Position numbers and translations under genes: made by a program. Below, piece by piece: positions 48,921 through 59,437 of a DNA stretch of 64,000 nucleotides. The stretch's first letter is position 1. Each line of letters starts with the position of its first letter. The stretch is taken from positions 1-64,000 of the forward strand of contig JAHQIW010006265.1 of assembly GCA_019055375.1 (NCBI GenBank). Reading direction: 5' to 3'. Under the pieces are notes generated by a model. The model saw nothing but the letters and a program-made list of their open reading frames with translations. It did not search any database and was not told the origin of the DNA. This DNA comes from Parelaphostrongylus tenuis (taxonomy: Eukaryota; Nematoda; Chromadorea; Rhabditida; Metastrongylidae).

Positions 48921-49580
48921 TTCCGTTGGACGGCACGATATAAGAAACAACCTCTTTCGCTGCAGAAAACTTTCCCTAAGAGTGTTAGTAATCATTCAAA
49001 ACCTTGATTCTAGCTAGCGTGGTACGCATCCGGCTCTTCGGAAAGACCCGTTCAAAATGGTGCAAAATTCAAATAAAATTGTGTTTCACATCGGTAACGC
49101 AATCGAAGTATTACTTCGCTGAGAGCAGGAAAAACGCATGAACGTGTGGACAAAATCTTCTGGTACAAAGTCAGACGTTTATTCTGGAGTTTCTTCCAAA
49201 GCAAAGAAATAACTCCTAATCAAATAACAAAATCGCACTTCACACAGATTCCATTGGTCAATGTTCGCTCCAAACCCCCTCCTTTGCTCCCCCATCCCGT
49301 AGCCCGTGAATTGGCCAAAGAACAGTTGCTCCTTAGATATGAGATTATCAAACGATTAATAATTGTTCGAAGAAAGAGCAGTGTCTTGCGAGAAGTATAC
49401 GTGTGTGAAACACAAATGTTTTTCTTTCAATAAAGCGTTATAATGACGACTTTTCAAAAAACCGGTTATGTGCTGCGCCAGTCGAACAGCTAAGCTTTTG
49501 AATCATTACTAACACTCTCATGAAAAATTCTTGTCCAGAGAAAGGACTGCTTCTTCATCTCATGCTGTCTAACAGAAAAG
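48921..49580. mobile_element. Fold-back element, copy 4
   Basis: Left: TTCCGTTGGACGG, AAGAAACAACCTCTTTCGCT, TAAGAGTGTTAGTAATCATT (48921-49000). Right: AATCATTACTAACACTCTCA, TGAAAAATTCTTGTCC at 49501-49540. The GTGTTAGTAATCATTCAAAA block is repeated in inverted form with nearly perfect pairing. The left end closely matches copy 1. The interior frame 49146-49433 (plus) has no recognised domain. Short, no transposase, non-autonomous. Confidence 0.6.
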
Positions 49581-49919
49581 CACCTGCGATCAATTTGTTC
49601 TTGGAATTTAGTCAGCTGCATTATGTTGTAAAGAGGATATTACAAAGTCATCTTCAATTCTTAACTTTTCTTAGGATTTTTCATTACATAATTTGATACG
49701 CAAAAATCATCCCAACGGTTGAGAATTAGAAAACAATGAATCCTTTGTCGAAAATGATGACGCAGAGTGCAAACAATTTTAGCCACCGCGAGCTCTTAAT
49801 AATTCTCGGATATACATCTGATCAAATAGAATGCTTTTTAATTCACCACTTCAGGCAGTGTTATGATGCTATAAATATATATATCCAATAATATTGAGTG
49901 ATGTGCAAGACCTTGGAAG

Positions 49920-49992
49920 TTGAGCGGGAGTCGAATCCTCATTTCACCCTTTCTGAGGGCGCGTGCTAACCATTGCACTACTGGCGCTCCGT
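49920..49992 (-). other. tRNA-like sequence with D-arm, anticodon-like stem-loop and B box
   Basis: On the minus strand: GGAGCG start, D-stem GTGC/GCAC with loop AATGGTTA, a five-pair stem CGCCC/GGGTG closing a seven-base loop TCAGAAA, and a T-loop in GGATTCGACTCCC, followed by CGCTC that can pair with GAGCG of the 5' end. The cloverleaf is nearly complete. But position 33 of the loop is C, not U, and the T-stem has mismatches. I read it as a pseudo-tRNA or a tRNA-derived SINE head, related to the site at 42165. Confidence 0.45.
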
Positions 49993-50990
49993 TCTGCTAT
50001 CACCCTCTCTTCGACACAGTTGTATTGATCTATTGATAGCCAGCTGTTGACGTTTTGGACTGGCAAGCTGATGTAAACTTCTTGGACTATTAGTGTACTT
50101 CAGGAACTATAACCTATACAGAAACTTAAAGTTTTTCATCGTTGTAAGATTATTTAACAAAATACTCATTCAAAACTATTGTGAACATTGTTCGCTGTCG
50201 CAATCTTGGCCATTCCCATTTATTTTCTGCATTCTACGTTCTTTTATGATCGCCCTTAAGAAGATTCTCTGCACCACCTCAAGTTCCGAACTTTTAAAAA
50301 GCCTCAATATGTTCACGTGCAGGTAGTTAATATCGTCCACCACTAAACCACAAATCTAGTCTGCTCAGTTGTTTCCATGGGTAATGTCCTGTACTTTCGT
50401 CACTTGGACAGATAGAATAAGACTGTTTTCTGGGAATCAATTGTTCTTTATGTGTGCAAAGAGGAGTCGAGTATTTTTGCGTTATGGAAGAGCTTTGTGC
50501 AAAAGCCATAAGCACTTTTACGACAACTGGCAAGTGCTGCATAATTCTCTTTTGTTTATTATTATCACTCAGCATTCACTGTATTCAGGAGTGTGTTCGG
50601 ATCTGGTCGACTTAGGAAACTGCGGGTCAAGTCGGGCTTCCTAAGCCTCGTGATAAAGCACAACTGAAAATCCGGCCAGTATTGCGCACTCAGTTACACC
50701 TGGGGCACACTGATGAAGAGATAATCGATGATTGGTCAAAGAAGATATGGTTGATAGAGTTCTACCCCCCTACCCTTTGATAACGAAGGAAGTGTTGAAG
50801 AAGGTTCGAGACCTAGGTGTGGGAAACTAATCGACTTCCACGAACTGTACATGCTCATTATTTGAGAGTTCATTATCAGAATAGTCATGTGTATGACCAT
50901 TGGACGAGTAAGTAGGAAAAGGAGATCTCACTTTCACAAAATAGCCGACAACAAAATGAATTCCATGTACATCTTCAAGGGACATCGACT
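49993..50990. other. No gene recognised
   Basis: About 1 kb. Frames at 50093-50326 and 50369-50644 (plus) and 50827-51015 (minus) are open. None shows a motif I can name. The minus frame ends in an acidic, Asn-rich tail (DYSDNELSNNEHVQF). Confidence 0.4.
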
Positions 50991-50994
50991 TCCC

Positions 50995-51670
50995 AGTAAA
51001 AATACGGATTTTCAAAATGCATGGGTGTTCTTCTTACTAGAATTATCTGTGAAATCTCCTGTGCAACATACTTTTCTCATGACAGCAAATGTGCTTCGAC
51101 AATTCTGAATTTTGCTACATAATTGCCAATAAAACCTGCCGTGAAGTTTAAAGAAAGAGCCAACTACACCGAAAGCGAGGCATATTTTTCACCTCGTTGG
51201 CACACTAAGACAGCCTGTTTTGTGTACAGAAATTTACATCAATAGTAAAGATTTCGAAAAAATTCGGCTGAGAATAATGCACTCTTTGCAAAAAAGTATT
51301 CCAAAATGAAGAATGTGGACTCTGTCATGGCTTCTTGTTAGATACTAAAAATACTCAACAAGACTTCCTTCCAAAGTCGTATATAATAGAAAATGTATTT
51401 TCGAGTCACATTCTAATATATCATTGGATGAAGTATGGAAAAAAGAAAAAGGCGTTGTTAATACCAAGGATAGCTTTCGTACTAAAAAGTACGGATTCTC
51501 AGGATAATTGGGCATTCTTTTTACTAGAAAACGCTTATAGAAGTAGCTTCAATGATATCACATCTTCACATAGCAATAAAGCTTTCCTGAAAATCCATTT
51601 TTCACTGCATCACTTTTTGTAAAGCTCTCCATGAAGTCTATACAGCCGCTAATTACACTGAAGCAAAATG
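50995..51670 (+). repeat. Direct tandem duplication with a period of about 489 bases
   Basis: ACGGATTTTCAAAATGCATG followed by TTCTTCTTACTAGAA (51003-51043) recurs as ACGGATTCTCAGGATAATTG then TTCTTTTTACTAGAA (51491-51531). Further on CAACTACACCGAAAG (51161) recurs as TAATTACACTGAAG (51650). The offset stays at 487-490 bases. The second copy runs into the PLE reverse transcriptase at 51738. I cannot name what it encodes. Confidence 0.55.
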
Positions 51671-51737
51671 TTGCACTCTTTTCGTAAAAAAGCACGTTAT
51701 AAACGTTGTTCACAAAATAAACTCATTGTTCAGATGG

Positions 51738-51887
51738 TCCGGAAAATATTACAAACAACTCAGAGGATTGACCATGGGACAACGGCTGGCGCCAACTCTC
51801 GCCATTACGGTTATGTCTAAAACTGAATCGCCCGTACTCAATCTCGAGTTACCACTCTACTGCGCATATATTGACGACTGCTTTTAA
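51738..51887 (+). pseudogene. Penelope-like reverse transcriptase fragment with YIDD
   Basis: The frame reads YYKQLRGLTMGQRLAPTLA, then YCAYIDDCF, with the catalytic YIDD at 51867-51878. GLxMGQRLAP and a YIDDCF box are typical of PLE reverse transcriptases. The frame stops at TAA right after DCF. Further reverse-transcriptase blocks are scattered in other frames downstream, so frameshifts have destroyed the gene. The enzyme would copy RNA into DNA at a nicked target site. Here the remnant cannot. Confidence 0.8.
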
Positions 51888-52340
51888 CACACGAGAGCGT
51901 AGAAAAACGCTCTGAATTACTTAACACACGACCGCAGTACATAAAGTTTAACCGAGAAAAACTCAAGAAAGATTAGCTTCTATTTTTTAACGTCTAGCTT
52001 AACGTTTCCAACAGTGGCTACTCCACAAAATGGTATTGAAAGACAAGTGATAAAAACATATTGGTTCATAACCTCTCTTCTCACCCTTCCCATATCAAAC
52101 GATAGCTTATAAGAAATATGTTTTGCACAAATGTGTGCGTGTACACGGTAAGAGAGCAGAAGGATGAATCATTGAACTTGGCACAAAAAAATAGCCATCT
52201 CAAATGGCTACGAAAGTGTAGCACATTAGATTAAGTTCAGACAAAAGGTCAAACGCTCAAACGACAAAATCAGTTAGACTGAAATCTCCCGTTCATCCCA
52301 TCCTTTATTCAAACGAAATAAGTAGAGCTACAAAGCGATT

Positions 52341-52723
52341 TTGAAAAGGGCAGGTCTGGAGGAACCGGTAACCGTGATCGAAGTACCAGCGATGACTCTC
52401 AAACGCCAGTTAGCCCGCAACCGCCTATACGACCGCCTGCGTTCCACAAAGAAACGCAAAATGTGCCTCAACGGTAAAGACGGCGATTATATGAGTTCAG
52501 GTACAACTCACCTAATCTCTTGCAAAGCGTGCGGATACGAATATATAGGCGAAACGAGATGACTGCTCTACATCCGTGTAGAAGAACACCCAACCGGATT
52601 GCGTATTAATGACTTAAAAACTCCGTTAGAGGAGCATAAACTACGGATACATAACAAGGATAATTTCGAAGTCATAGTCACTATCCTCACTAGGGAGCAA
52701 GAGATTTCAGCTCAAAAACCCTA
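52341..52723 (+). pseudogene. Penelope-like GIY-YIG endonuclease, single in-frame stop
   Basis: A single frame runs from 52341 to 52723 with one interruption, TGA at 52560-52562. It encodes ARNRLYDRLR, KMCLNGKDGDY, SSGTTHLISCKACGYEYIGE (residues 52-71), then after the stop LLYIRVEEHPTGLR, PLEEHKLRIHNK and TILTREQE. THLISC and YIG are the GIY and YIG halves. The Glu of EEHP is the usual metal-binding residue position. The stop lies where copies 1 and 2 have a residue after the Arg, and is consistent with a CGA to TGA change. It is the best-preserved PLE nuclease here, but the GIY half carries His in place of Tyr (THL), which may also weaken it. Confidence 0.78.
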
Positions 52724-53449
52724 GAGGCGTTTTGGATTTATGCCAAAAACCCTAGGATGAACCACAAGACGAATGCCTTGTCATCACGCGTGACTTCGCG
52801 CCATTTCTTGGATCGATCTTTTGATTTGGCCCACGCAACCCTGCTCCTCACACACAATCCTCTTTCATGCCAGACTGTGAGCGGTCGGTCCACACAAACA
52901 TCTCACAGACCCTAAAACTACAAGAAACGGTTCGCAGACTTATCTGCTTTGGATATGACAGTGCTTGATTGAAGGATATCAGTTTGACTCTTTAAGGAAC
53001 TATGTTCAGGCTGATAGCAGCATACTCTGAAAAGTGCTGTTAAGCAATTTTAATTAGCTTTGGTTGGAAAATATTGTGTATATTTGACTCTAGTGCTAAA
53101 ACTTGTGAGAAGGCCTAAATAGTAGCGGAGTCCAAAAATAATCGTTTCAAAGGTAGTTTTCTACCGAACGGCCACTGATTTTACACTTTAGAACGAGTTT
53201 TTCATAGAATATACCTCATTGCAATGTGCATTATCATGAGCGTCACTACTCTGCGATTGTATTAGCATATTTCAACAAGAAATAGCTAAATTAAAGTCTA
53301 TTTCAAAATCGTTTCCTTTGCTGATGAATAGATTCTTTCTATCGATGAGAAAGGTTTGAGTTTATCACGAAATTAGGAAATTGGAAAATTACGTGACTCC
53401 AATGCAAGATTTAACTCTGGCGCAGCGCAACAGCTGTCTAACTTAAATC

Positions 53450-55910
53450 GAACGGTGCGAGAGAGTTAAACACTAAGCCTGATTTCCTCCATCTCAGCTC
53501 CGGAGCAGTTGGTACATAACGTTGACTTTGCGACCTAGATAGACGTGGCTGGAGCACTTGACAAAATTCACTCCTTGATTCTTTCTGACCAGGAGGAAAC
53601 AAATGAGATACCGACGCCATTCGCTGGAGGGAAAATTTTTACAGAGCGTTAATAATTGTTTGAAAGCGAGATTTCTGACTACAGCTAAATGCGTCGGTTT
53701 TTGGAAGCACTCCTTTATAATGCTCTGATTTCTACACAGAACTAGCGCATATTTCTCGCCGTACAGAACTCCTTCTTTGGACTATTGTAATCACAAGATA
53801 GCGTAGTACTTCCTGGTGCCACTGCTATGCTTGTGTCCTGAAAAGACAGTTTCTGTGCCACGTAGCAGACAAAATAAGTTGAATTCGATGTGTAAGAAAG
53901 GGCGATACGGAGTCAGTTTGGGTGGCGATGAGTGTGGGCTCCGCCCACGTTACTGGTGACGCGATATTTCACGTGTTCATAGGCCAGAAAAACGATGATC
54001 GCGTCACAGTCACTGGCCGCGGCAGCCCAGCGCCTATGTGATTCGCGCGGGACGCTGTTGCTCTCATGTGGGAATTCGACTTATTACCAGTTGCGTCGCA
54101 GCTTATTTTACTTGCTACATTTCAGAGAAACGGTCTTTCCAAGATATAAGCACAGAATTTAATTAAAATGATTATGCTATCAAATGATTACTAATAGTCC
54201 ACAGAAAGAGCTCTGTCCGGCAACAAATATGAGGGTCTAAAGCCAAGAAATCTCCCCTGTAGCAGCGTCAAGGAAAGTCTTTTGCGAAAACCAGCGACGT
54301 GGGGGGTTAGCCTCAAATTTCAGCTTTTGAATGCTATCTAACAATCTTATGAAAGTTCCTCTTCAGCAAATGAGATCGGTTTTTCATCTGTTCCCTCCTT
54401 GTAAGAAGGAAGCCATTGCGTTGATCGTGAATGGGGTATATCCTTACAAAAATCATTTTCGTACAATTTAGTTTGAAGCAAATCTTTCCACAAGCGCTGT
54501 GGTAATCGGTAAATATTCCCTCCGCTTAGGCTGACGTTTGGTGTCGCAAGAACGATGTCATCTATGAAACGAAGATGGTGCAGTTATCGACCGTCGTTGA
54601 ATAATTTTGGCAAAATGCTACCGCCTTGTCAAACCGAACTTCTTACGTCGATAGTAATGTCGTCGTAGAATAGTGATATTTTGATTGTGAAATCTCTATA
54701 TCACTTATGAAGAATAGTCATGTATTTAGTAAAAACGCTGTAACTGTCCACTCTCACTTTTCCTGTTGCAGCTGATTCAAAAGCCTTCTTCAAATCGTTT
54801 GAAATGAGGCAAAGGGGCCCTTCGTACTCTCGTGAAACTTCAGTGAGCTTTGTAATCGTCTGGATGTTGTCTAAGTACCAAATCGTTTTTGAAGCCTGCT
54901 TGATCACATAACTGCGCTTCGGCCAGAGTTCTGTCAATCATATTTGGGATAACTCGAGTGAAAAGTCTATAGACGATGAATAACAAGCAGACTGGGGGAT
55001 AATTGCATACATCGAGAAGGTCTCCCTTTATGAGCAACAACATTCTCTTGCTGGAATTCACTGGCTGAGAACGTTCCATTCTGACAGGTAGCGAGTGAAG
55101 AGCCAAAGCAGTGTGTTGATGAGAACTAGCGGAAGGTTCTTTGAATAAAACGGTCCAATCCTCTCTAGATGAGATGTTCTTCTTCTCTTCACTGACTAAA
55201 CAGCTTGTCGGATTTAAAAGCGAGAACTGGCGAAACGACAAATTCGTCTTTTTTATTTTACATGACAATAAGAAGGCATGACTATTGAAGAGATCCGAGT
55301 AGTAAATGCGGATATTATCTTCGTAACTTTTCTGAAGCTGTAGATGTTCCATCACGACGTCGGAAAGGCATCTTCGTCTTATAATTCATGAAGCTTTATT
55401 GGGGTTTGCGAAAACTTTTTTTTAGCTTCTACAGCTTTGACCGCTGCTGTTCTGCTATTTTTAAGACCTTCTTCTTCTATCGCTTCTCGCACCGTTTTGC
55501 AAGCTCCGACTAAACTGTCGGTTGCATCGGCTCGTGGATCTCGATGGTGTGTCTCACGTGCTTTGGAGGCAAATGATTTTTGGTGACTTTGGGGACTCGC
55601 TGGTTTTCATAGCATCAATGCTAAGATGTAGGATGCGGTCGTGCGTTTTCGCCGGTGTTGACGTTAACTTCGCAATAGTCGACTAATTATTTGAATACGT
55701 CGCAGTTAATGTAGTTCCAGGATTCCGCTGTTTGGATTTCGGCTTTCGCTTCTCTTTGCGAAAAGTGGAATAATGTGCAAAAGAGGCGATGCTCCGATCA
55801 CACGTAGAAATTTGTAGCAAAAACGACCTCGGTTATACGCAACCTTTTTTGATAAGATGTAGCCTACTTCTCTGTGGTTCTTTCCATTGAGAGACTGCTC
55901 GCTTTGCTTT
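53450..55910 (-). mobile_element. RTE-like retrotransposon, copy B, split by a fold-back insertion
   Basis: The pieces are 55910-54426 and 53579-53450, interrupted by the fold-back element at 53580-54420. From 5' to 3': the end of the endonuclease (55850-55780), the linker, and reverse-transcriptase blocks RMLLLIKGDLLDVCNYPPVC, LLFIVYRLFTRVI, NMIDRTLAEAQLCDQAGF (about 55060-54880), then REYEGPLCLISNDLKKAF (54830-54775). The catalytic box is FIDD (54557-54568). Beyond the insertion comes SSHVYLGRKVNVM (about 53556-53510). The first residue of the (F/Y)xDD box and spacing are kept, but frames shift several times. Both ends are missing. Confidence 0.8.
53580..54420. mobile_element. Fold-back element, copy 5, inserted in RTE copy B
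   Basis: It is bounded by TTGAT at 53575-53579 and again at 54421-54425, inside sequence that is otherwise continuous RTE coding sense. Left end: CTTTCTGACCAGGAGGAAAC, AAATGAGATACC, CATTCGCTGGAGGG. Right end in reverse complement: TCCTTCTTACAAGGAGGGAA, CAGATG, GATCTCATTTGCTGAAGAGG, ACTTTCATAAGATTGTTAG. The flank similarity may extend to about 13 diverged bases (TTCACTCCTTGAT against CCATTGCGTTGAT), so the duplication length is uncertain. No transposase is present. Confidence 0.65.
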
Positions 55911-55959
55911 ACTTATTATGCGAGAATCATTTACTTATACGAATAATCTTACAAAAATA

Positions 55960-56010
55960 CGTTCAGACTCTGAGGAAAACGGAAGTCGCCGAAACGTCAG
56001 TCATCGATCA
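55960..56010 (+). ncRNA. Hammerhead-like PLE end with a GUC cleavage triplet
   Basis: GACU (55966-55969), CUGAGGA (55970-55976), an arm, then GAAA (55991-55994), CGUC and AGUC (55999-56002). GACU:AGUC makes stem I, and GUC is the preferred hammerhead cleavage triplet. Stem II pairs poorly (AAACGG against UCGCC), so activity is doubtful. It lies just outside the truncated 5' end of RTE copy B and may mark the junction with a PLE remnant. Confidence 0.4.
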
Positions 56011-56719
56011 TCAAAAAGACATACCACCTAATAAAATTTTTGAATGAAGCTTGGTTCTTAGAAAACCTTACTCCGCTAAACATTACAGAAATGGCTGATT
56101 TGACCTTTGGTCTACATCTCTTTTCTTACCAGGCCAAGCCGCCATTTTAACCACTGAAAGTTTCCACCTTCCGCGTTATCGAAGCACTGAATGAGTCGCC
56201 TTGCATTTCAATTTTCATTGGACATTGGTGTGGATGTTCAATAATCTGCCTTTACTGATGAGCTGAGACGAGGTTTTATAGACCCAATGATAAGGACTGA
56301 TGTGCACAAAATACATGCGTCGGTGGGATCCCACCTGATGCAAGTGTTTTTGCATCTCTTTTCTTATTGGGTATACTATAACATCTTTTCACCGCTACAG
56401 TCAGACAAATATTAAAAGAATTCTACTTTATAAGCCATTACTATTAGGGCTTAAATTTGGGTGGTAACACTCTTATCAAAGGCCACGACGACTCGAGGGC
56501 CTTCGTAGTCGTTGCATCAAGATGAATCAAGAGAGTGGATCGCTACAACGAACGGAGTAGTATCCTTAGCATTACTCTTCTATGCAGCACTCCAGCATGT
56601 TGAAGTGACTATTATCCTTCAGCAGTTCTCCAAGATTTGGAACGATACCTTCAAAAATTGTAACGCAACTTTTATTTTGCATGCCGGTCACAGTATCACC
56701 TGTGTCACTTGTCGTCCCG

Positions 56720-57300
56720 TTCATCATCGATTGACTCGGCGGGTACCCGCAACACTTCAATTTTTCCCTATCGCCTCGCAAGAGTAGCCCAGTGGGTCCG
56801 TCTTGCTCTAGGGATTTGCGGAGCATCAGATCTTTCTTCTATGCCTTTCGTGAGAAAAAATCGATCCATCGAGTCGGTGGTCTTCCTTTGTAGCGCTTGA
56901 TGTCCCGAGAAATCCAGTTGGTAGCGGCTCTTGTCCAGCGGTTGCTGATGAAGCGCATTACGTGTCGCGGTCCACGTTAATTTCGATATCCTGGCGTGTA
57001 GAACGGCGTCTCTGATTTTCGATCGTTGACGTAGGTCGGAGCTTCGGATCCTTCTGTCTCATTGCGAGACAGTGATACTCCTAGCATGGACCTTTCGAGC
57101 GCGCGTTCAATAACGCCAAGTGATCTTTCATCCTGGTTACGTAGCGACCAGGTTTCTGCTGCATACGTTAGGGCAGGTATAATTGTCGAAGTCGAAAAGG
57201 TGGGCACGGAGTCGGATGTTTTTGTCCTCTTCACTACATCTTCGATGCTCTTAAACGTTCCCCCAAGCCGCTCGTTTCCTCCTGCTCAACTCTAGAGCTA
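56720..57300 (-). pseudogene. RTE-like reverse transcriptase C-terminal region
   Basis: The frame from 57234 reads MKRTKTSDSVPTFSTSTIIP, ALTYAAETWSLRNQDERSLG and ERALERSMLGVS. It then shifts; the WAGHVM/RWTRA/WIPRD/GRPPTRWSDFF region appears as diverged sequence between 56990 and 56840. An extra base in the string GTCGAAGTCG (57186-57195), relative to copy A, explains the loss of frame at LFDST. It is the same domain as copy A at 47.5-48.0 kb. Confidence 0.78.
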
Positions 57301-57379
57301 GTTGTTCATCATGTTAATTTCACGACCTAGATTGACGTAACTGAAGCATTCGTAGATTTTCGTTCCGTTGAACGTGAAT

Positions 57380-58420
57380 GGGGATCTCAAAACCCATCCG
57401 TTCCTCATAAACATCGTTGTCGCTAAATTTAGTTGACGACCAATCTTTCCACAGACTTTATTGAAATTGGTCAACATTCGTTCCGCTCGACTGATGCTTG
57501 GTGTTATAAGGACGGTGTCATCAGCAAAACAAAGATGGCTCGTTCAATTGTCGACCGTCAATTTTCACTCCCATATTCGTTCCATTCTAATCTTCGCATG
57601 ACGTTTTGGATGGTAGCTGTGAATAATTTTGGCGAAATTGTATTGCATTGTCGAACCCCTCCTTATGTCGACGGTGATATTGTTGTAGAATGGAGATATT
57701 GTGATTGTGAAATCTTTATAAAGCTCACGAAGGATCATTATGTGCCGAACAGGGGACCCAGGATACCAGAACCTCTATACCGCTTCTGTTTCCACTGAAT
57801 CAAAGGCTTTCTTTAGATCGATGAAACTGAGACAGAACAATGTTTGTATTTCGTGAAACTTCAATGAGTCTTGTAGCGTGTAGATGTAATCTATGGCACT
57901 AAATCCTTTTCGGAACCCTGCTTGTTCTCATGGCTGCCCTTCGTCCAGTGTTCTATCAATCTTGTTCAGGATAACTCAAGTGGAGTCCATAGACGATGAA
58001 TAGCAAGCAGACTGGGGGTTAAATGCCTATGTCGTGAAGGTCTCCCTTCTGAACAACAACACGGTCTTGTTGGTTTTCCATTGAATGGGAACCTTTCGAT
58101 CTGACAGGTAGCGAGGTGAAGAGCCGAGCTAGGGTGTTGATGAGAACTGGCGGCAAGTTCTCTAGATGTTCTGGTCTAATCCTATCTGGAGCGGGAAGTT
58201 GTTCTGTTCTTCCACCGACGATATATCATGTCGGATTTCCGAAGGGAGAACTGGTGAAACGACATAGTCATCCTCTTTTAAATTATATGACTGTAAGAGG
58301 ACATTGCCAGCGAAGAGATCCGAGTAGTACTGGCAGATGAATTTCTTCATTGCCAATTTGGCAGCTGTAAGTGTCCCGTCAGGGCATCGGAGTGCAATCA
58401 CTTGGTCTTATGATAGGCGA
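57380..58420 (-). pseudogene. RTE-like reverse transcriptase region (degenerate)
   Basis: From 58401 the frame gives CPDGTLTAAKLAMKKFICQY, YSDLFAG and LPSEIRHDISSVEEQ. Later frames give KGDLHDIGI, PVCLLFIVYG and RLIEVSRNTN. The catalytic box FADD at 57528-57517 sits in FADDTVLITPSISRAERMLT. The two Asp residues that bind metal are kept, while the reading frame is broken many times. Copy B shows the same blocks at 55.4-54.5 kb. Confidence 0.78.
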
Positions 58421-58559
58421 AGCTTCGCCAGCGAGCCTGCCGTATTCTTCGTCGATGTTGCCCGCAACTGTATCTTTCCAGGAGCCCGAATAAGGATTTG
58501 AATATATCTCACTTTATGGTAGTTCTGGGAGTTCGCTGTTTGAATTTAGCGGGTTTCTC

Positions 58560-59437
58560 CCTTTTTCCGCGAGAAACGGAACGCTGCACGAAGGAGGCGA
58601 TGGTCTGATCCCGTGTAGAACCTAGGAATAACAGCGACTTCGGTCAGGTGAAACCTTCGATTTACTAAGATGGTGGGTCCTATTTTCGTATGGTACTTCT
58701 CCATTGGGAGACTACCACCTCCATAGGTGAGAGTGAGGATTTTGGAATTGTGAGTTGCTATGGATAGTTTAGGTCGTCATGATAAACTACCTCTCTCCCT
58801 TTTCATTAAATTCTAGTCTGTGAGTTCCGATGTGACGTTCTGTCAGACGTTCTCTATAGATCCAATTTTCGCCTCAGAATCTCCAACAAAGACCTTGAAG
58901 AAGGTATAGTCTTCTCTGGCAGAATTTTTCGAGGTCCGATATGGAACGCTTCAACTCTCGCGCCTTCGTCATACTTGATGTTGGTGCGTCGGCAACGAAG
59001 TTTGGTCAAAGCCGGCATAGAACCATGTCGTTTCAACCGTAATCGCCCGATAAGGGTTGTTAGTTGTTCGAACGAGTCAATGGCTCACGGTCAAATTCGA
59101 TTGGACGAGAACACCACGGTGCCGACACCTTTGTTATCGCATGTTCCAAGAAACATTTCCTCACCGGTGTCATAAACATTATGGCAAAGGATGCCGTCTT
59201 CTCGTCTCAATCAGGCTAATGAAGTCGCATCTTATTTTTCTTGCTTGAATCAGTAGATCCGCTACAGTGGGATTCGTGAGCAAGGGTTCTTGCATTGTAG
59301 GTACAGATCTTCATTTTAGTCCATTCCGATCTTGGCAGCCTAATTTGACCCTGAAATTTCAGAAGCCCTCTCCGTACTCTCCTCTCTGTGTGCTGCCGTA
59401 CCAAGGGCTCTTTCGGGGTCAGGAAAATGAGGCCCAT
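58560..59437 (-). pseudogene. RTE-like AP endonuclease region (degenerate)
   Basis: The Met at 59314 opens MKICTYNARTLA, the usual N terminus of the APE-type endonuclease, which nicks target DNA to prime reverse transcription. In the next frame DSFEQLTTLIGRLRLKRHGS, PALTKLRCRRTN and EGARVEAFHIG follow (59080-58918). Then come HIGTHRLEFNEKGER, FIMTT and TIHSNSQFQNP (about 58840-58740). The end, VLHGIRPSPP and related text, lies near 58625-58590 in a shifted frame (family pattern FYTGSDHRLLR). At least four frame changes occur. The order matches the family throughout. Confidence 0.75.

Larger units (their letters stand above)
51700..52930 (+). mobile_element. Penelope-like element copy 3 (reverse transcriptase to GIY-YIG)
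   Basis: The most complete PLE in the window. In order it holds the reverse-transcriptase core (51738-51887), a decayed C-terminal part with NSGYSTKWY and KNILVHNLSSHPSHIK readable in shifting frames (about 52010-52110), the Cys-rich linker and a GIY-YIG endonuclease (52341-52723). A C-terminal stretch (MNHKTNALSSRVTS) lies to about 52800, followed by 3' sequence. This order, reverse transcriptase then GIY-YIG, is diagnostic of PLEs. The 5' part of the reverse transcriptase is not recognisable. Confidence 0.8.
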
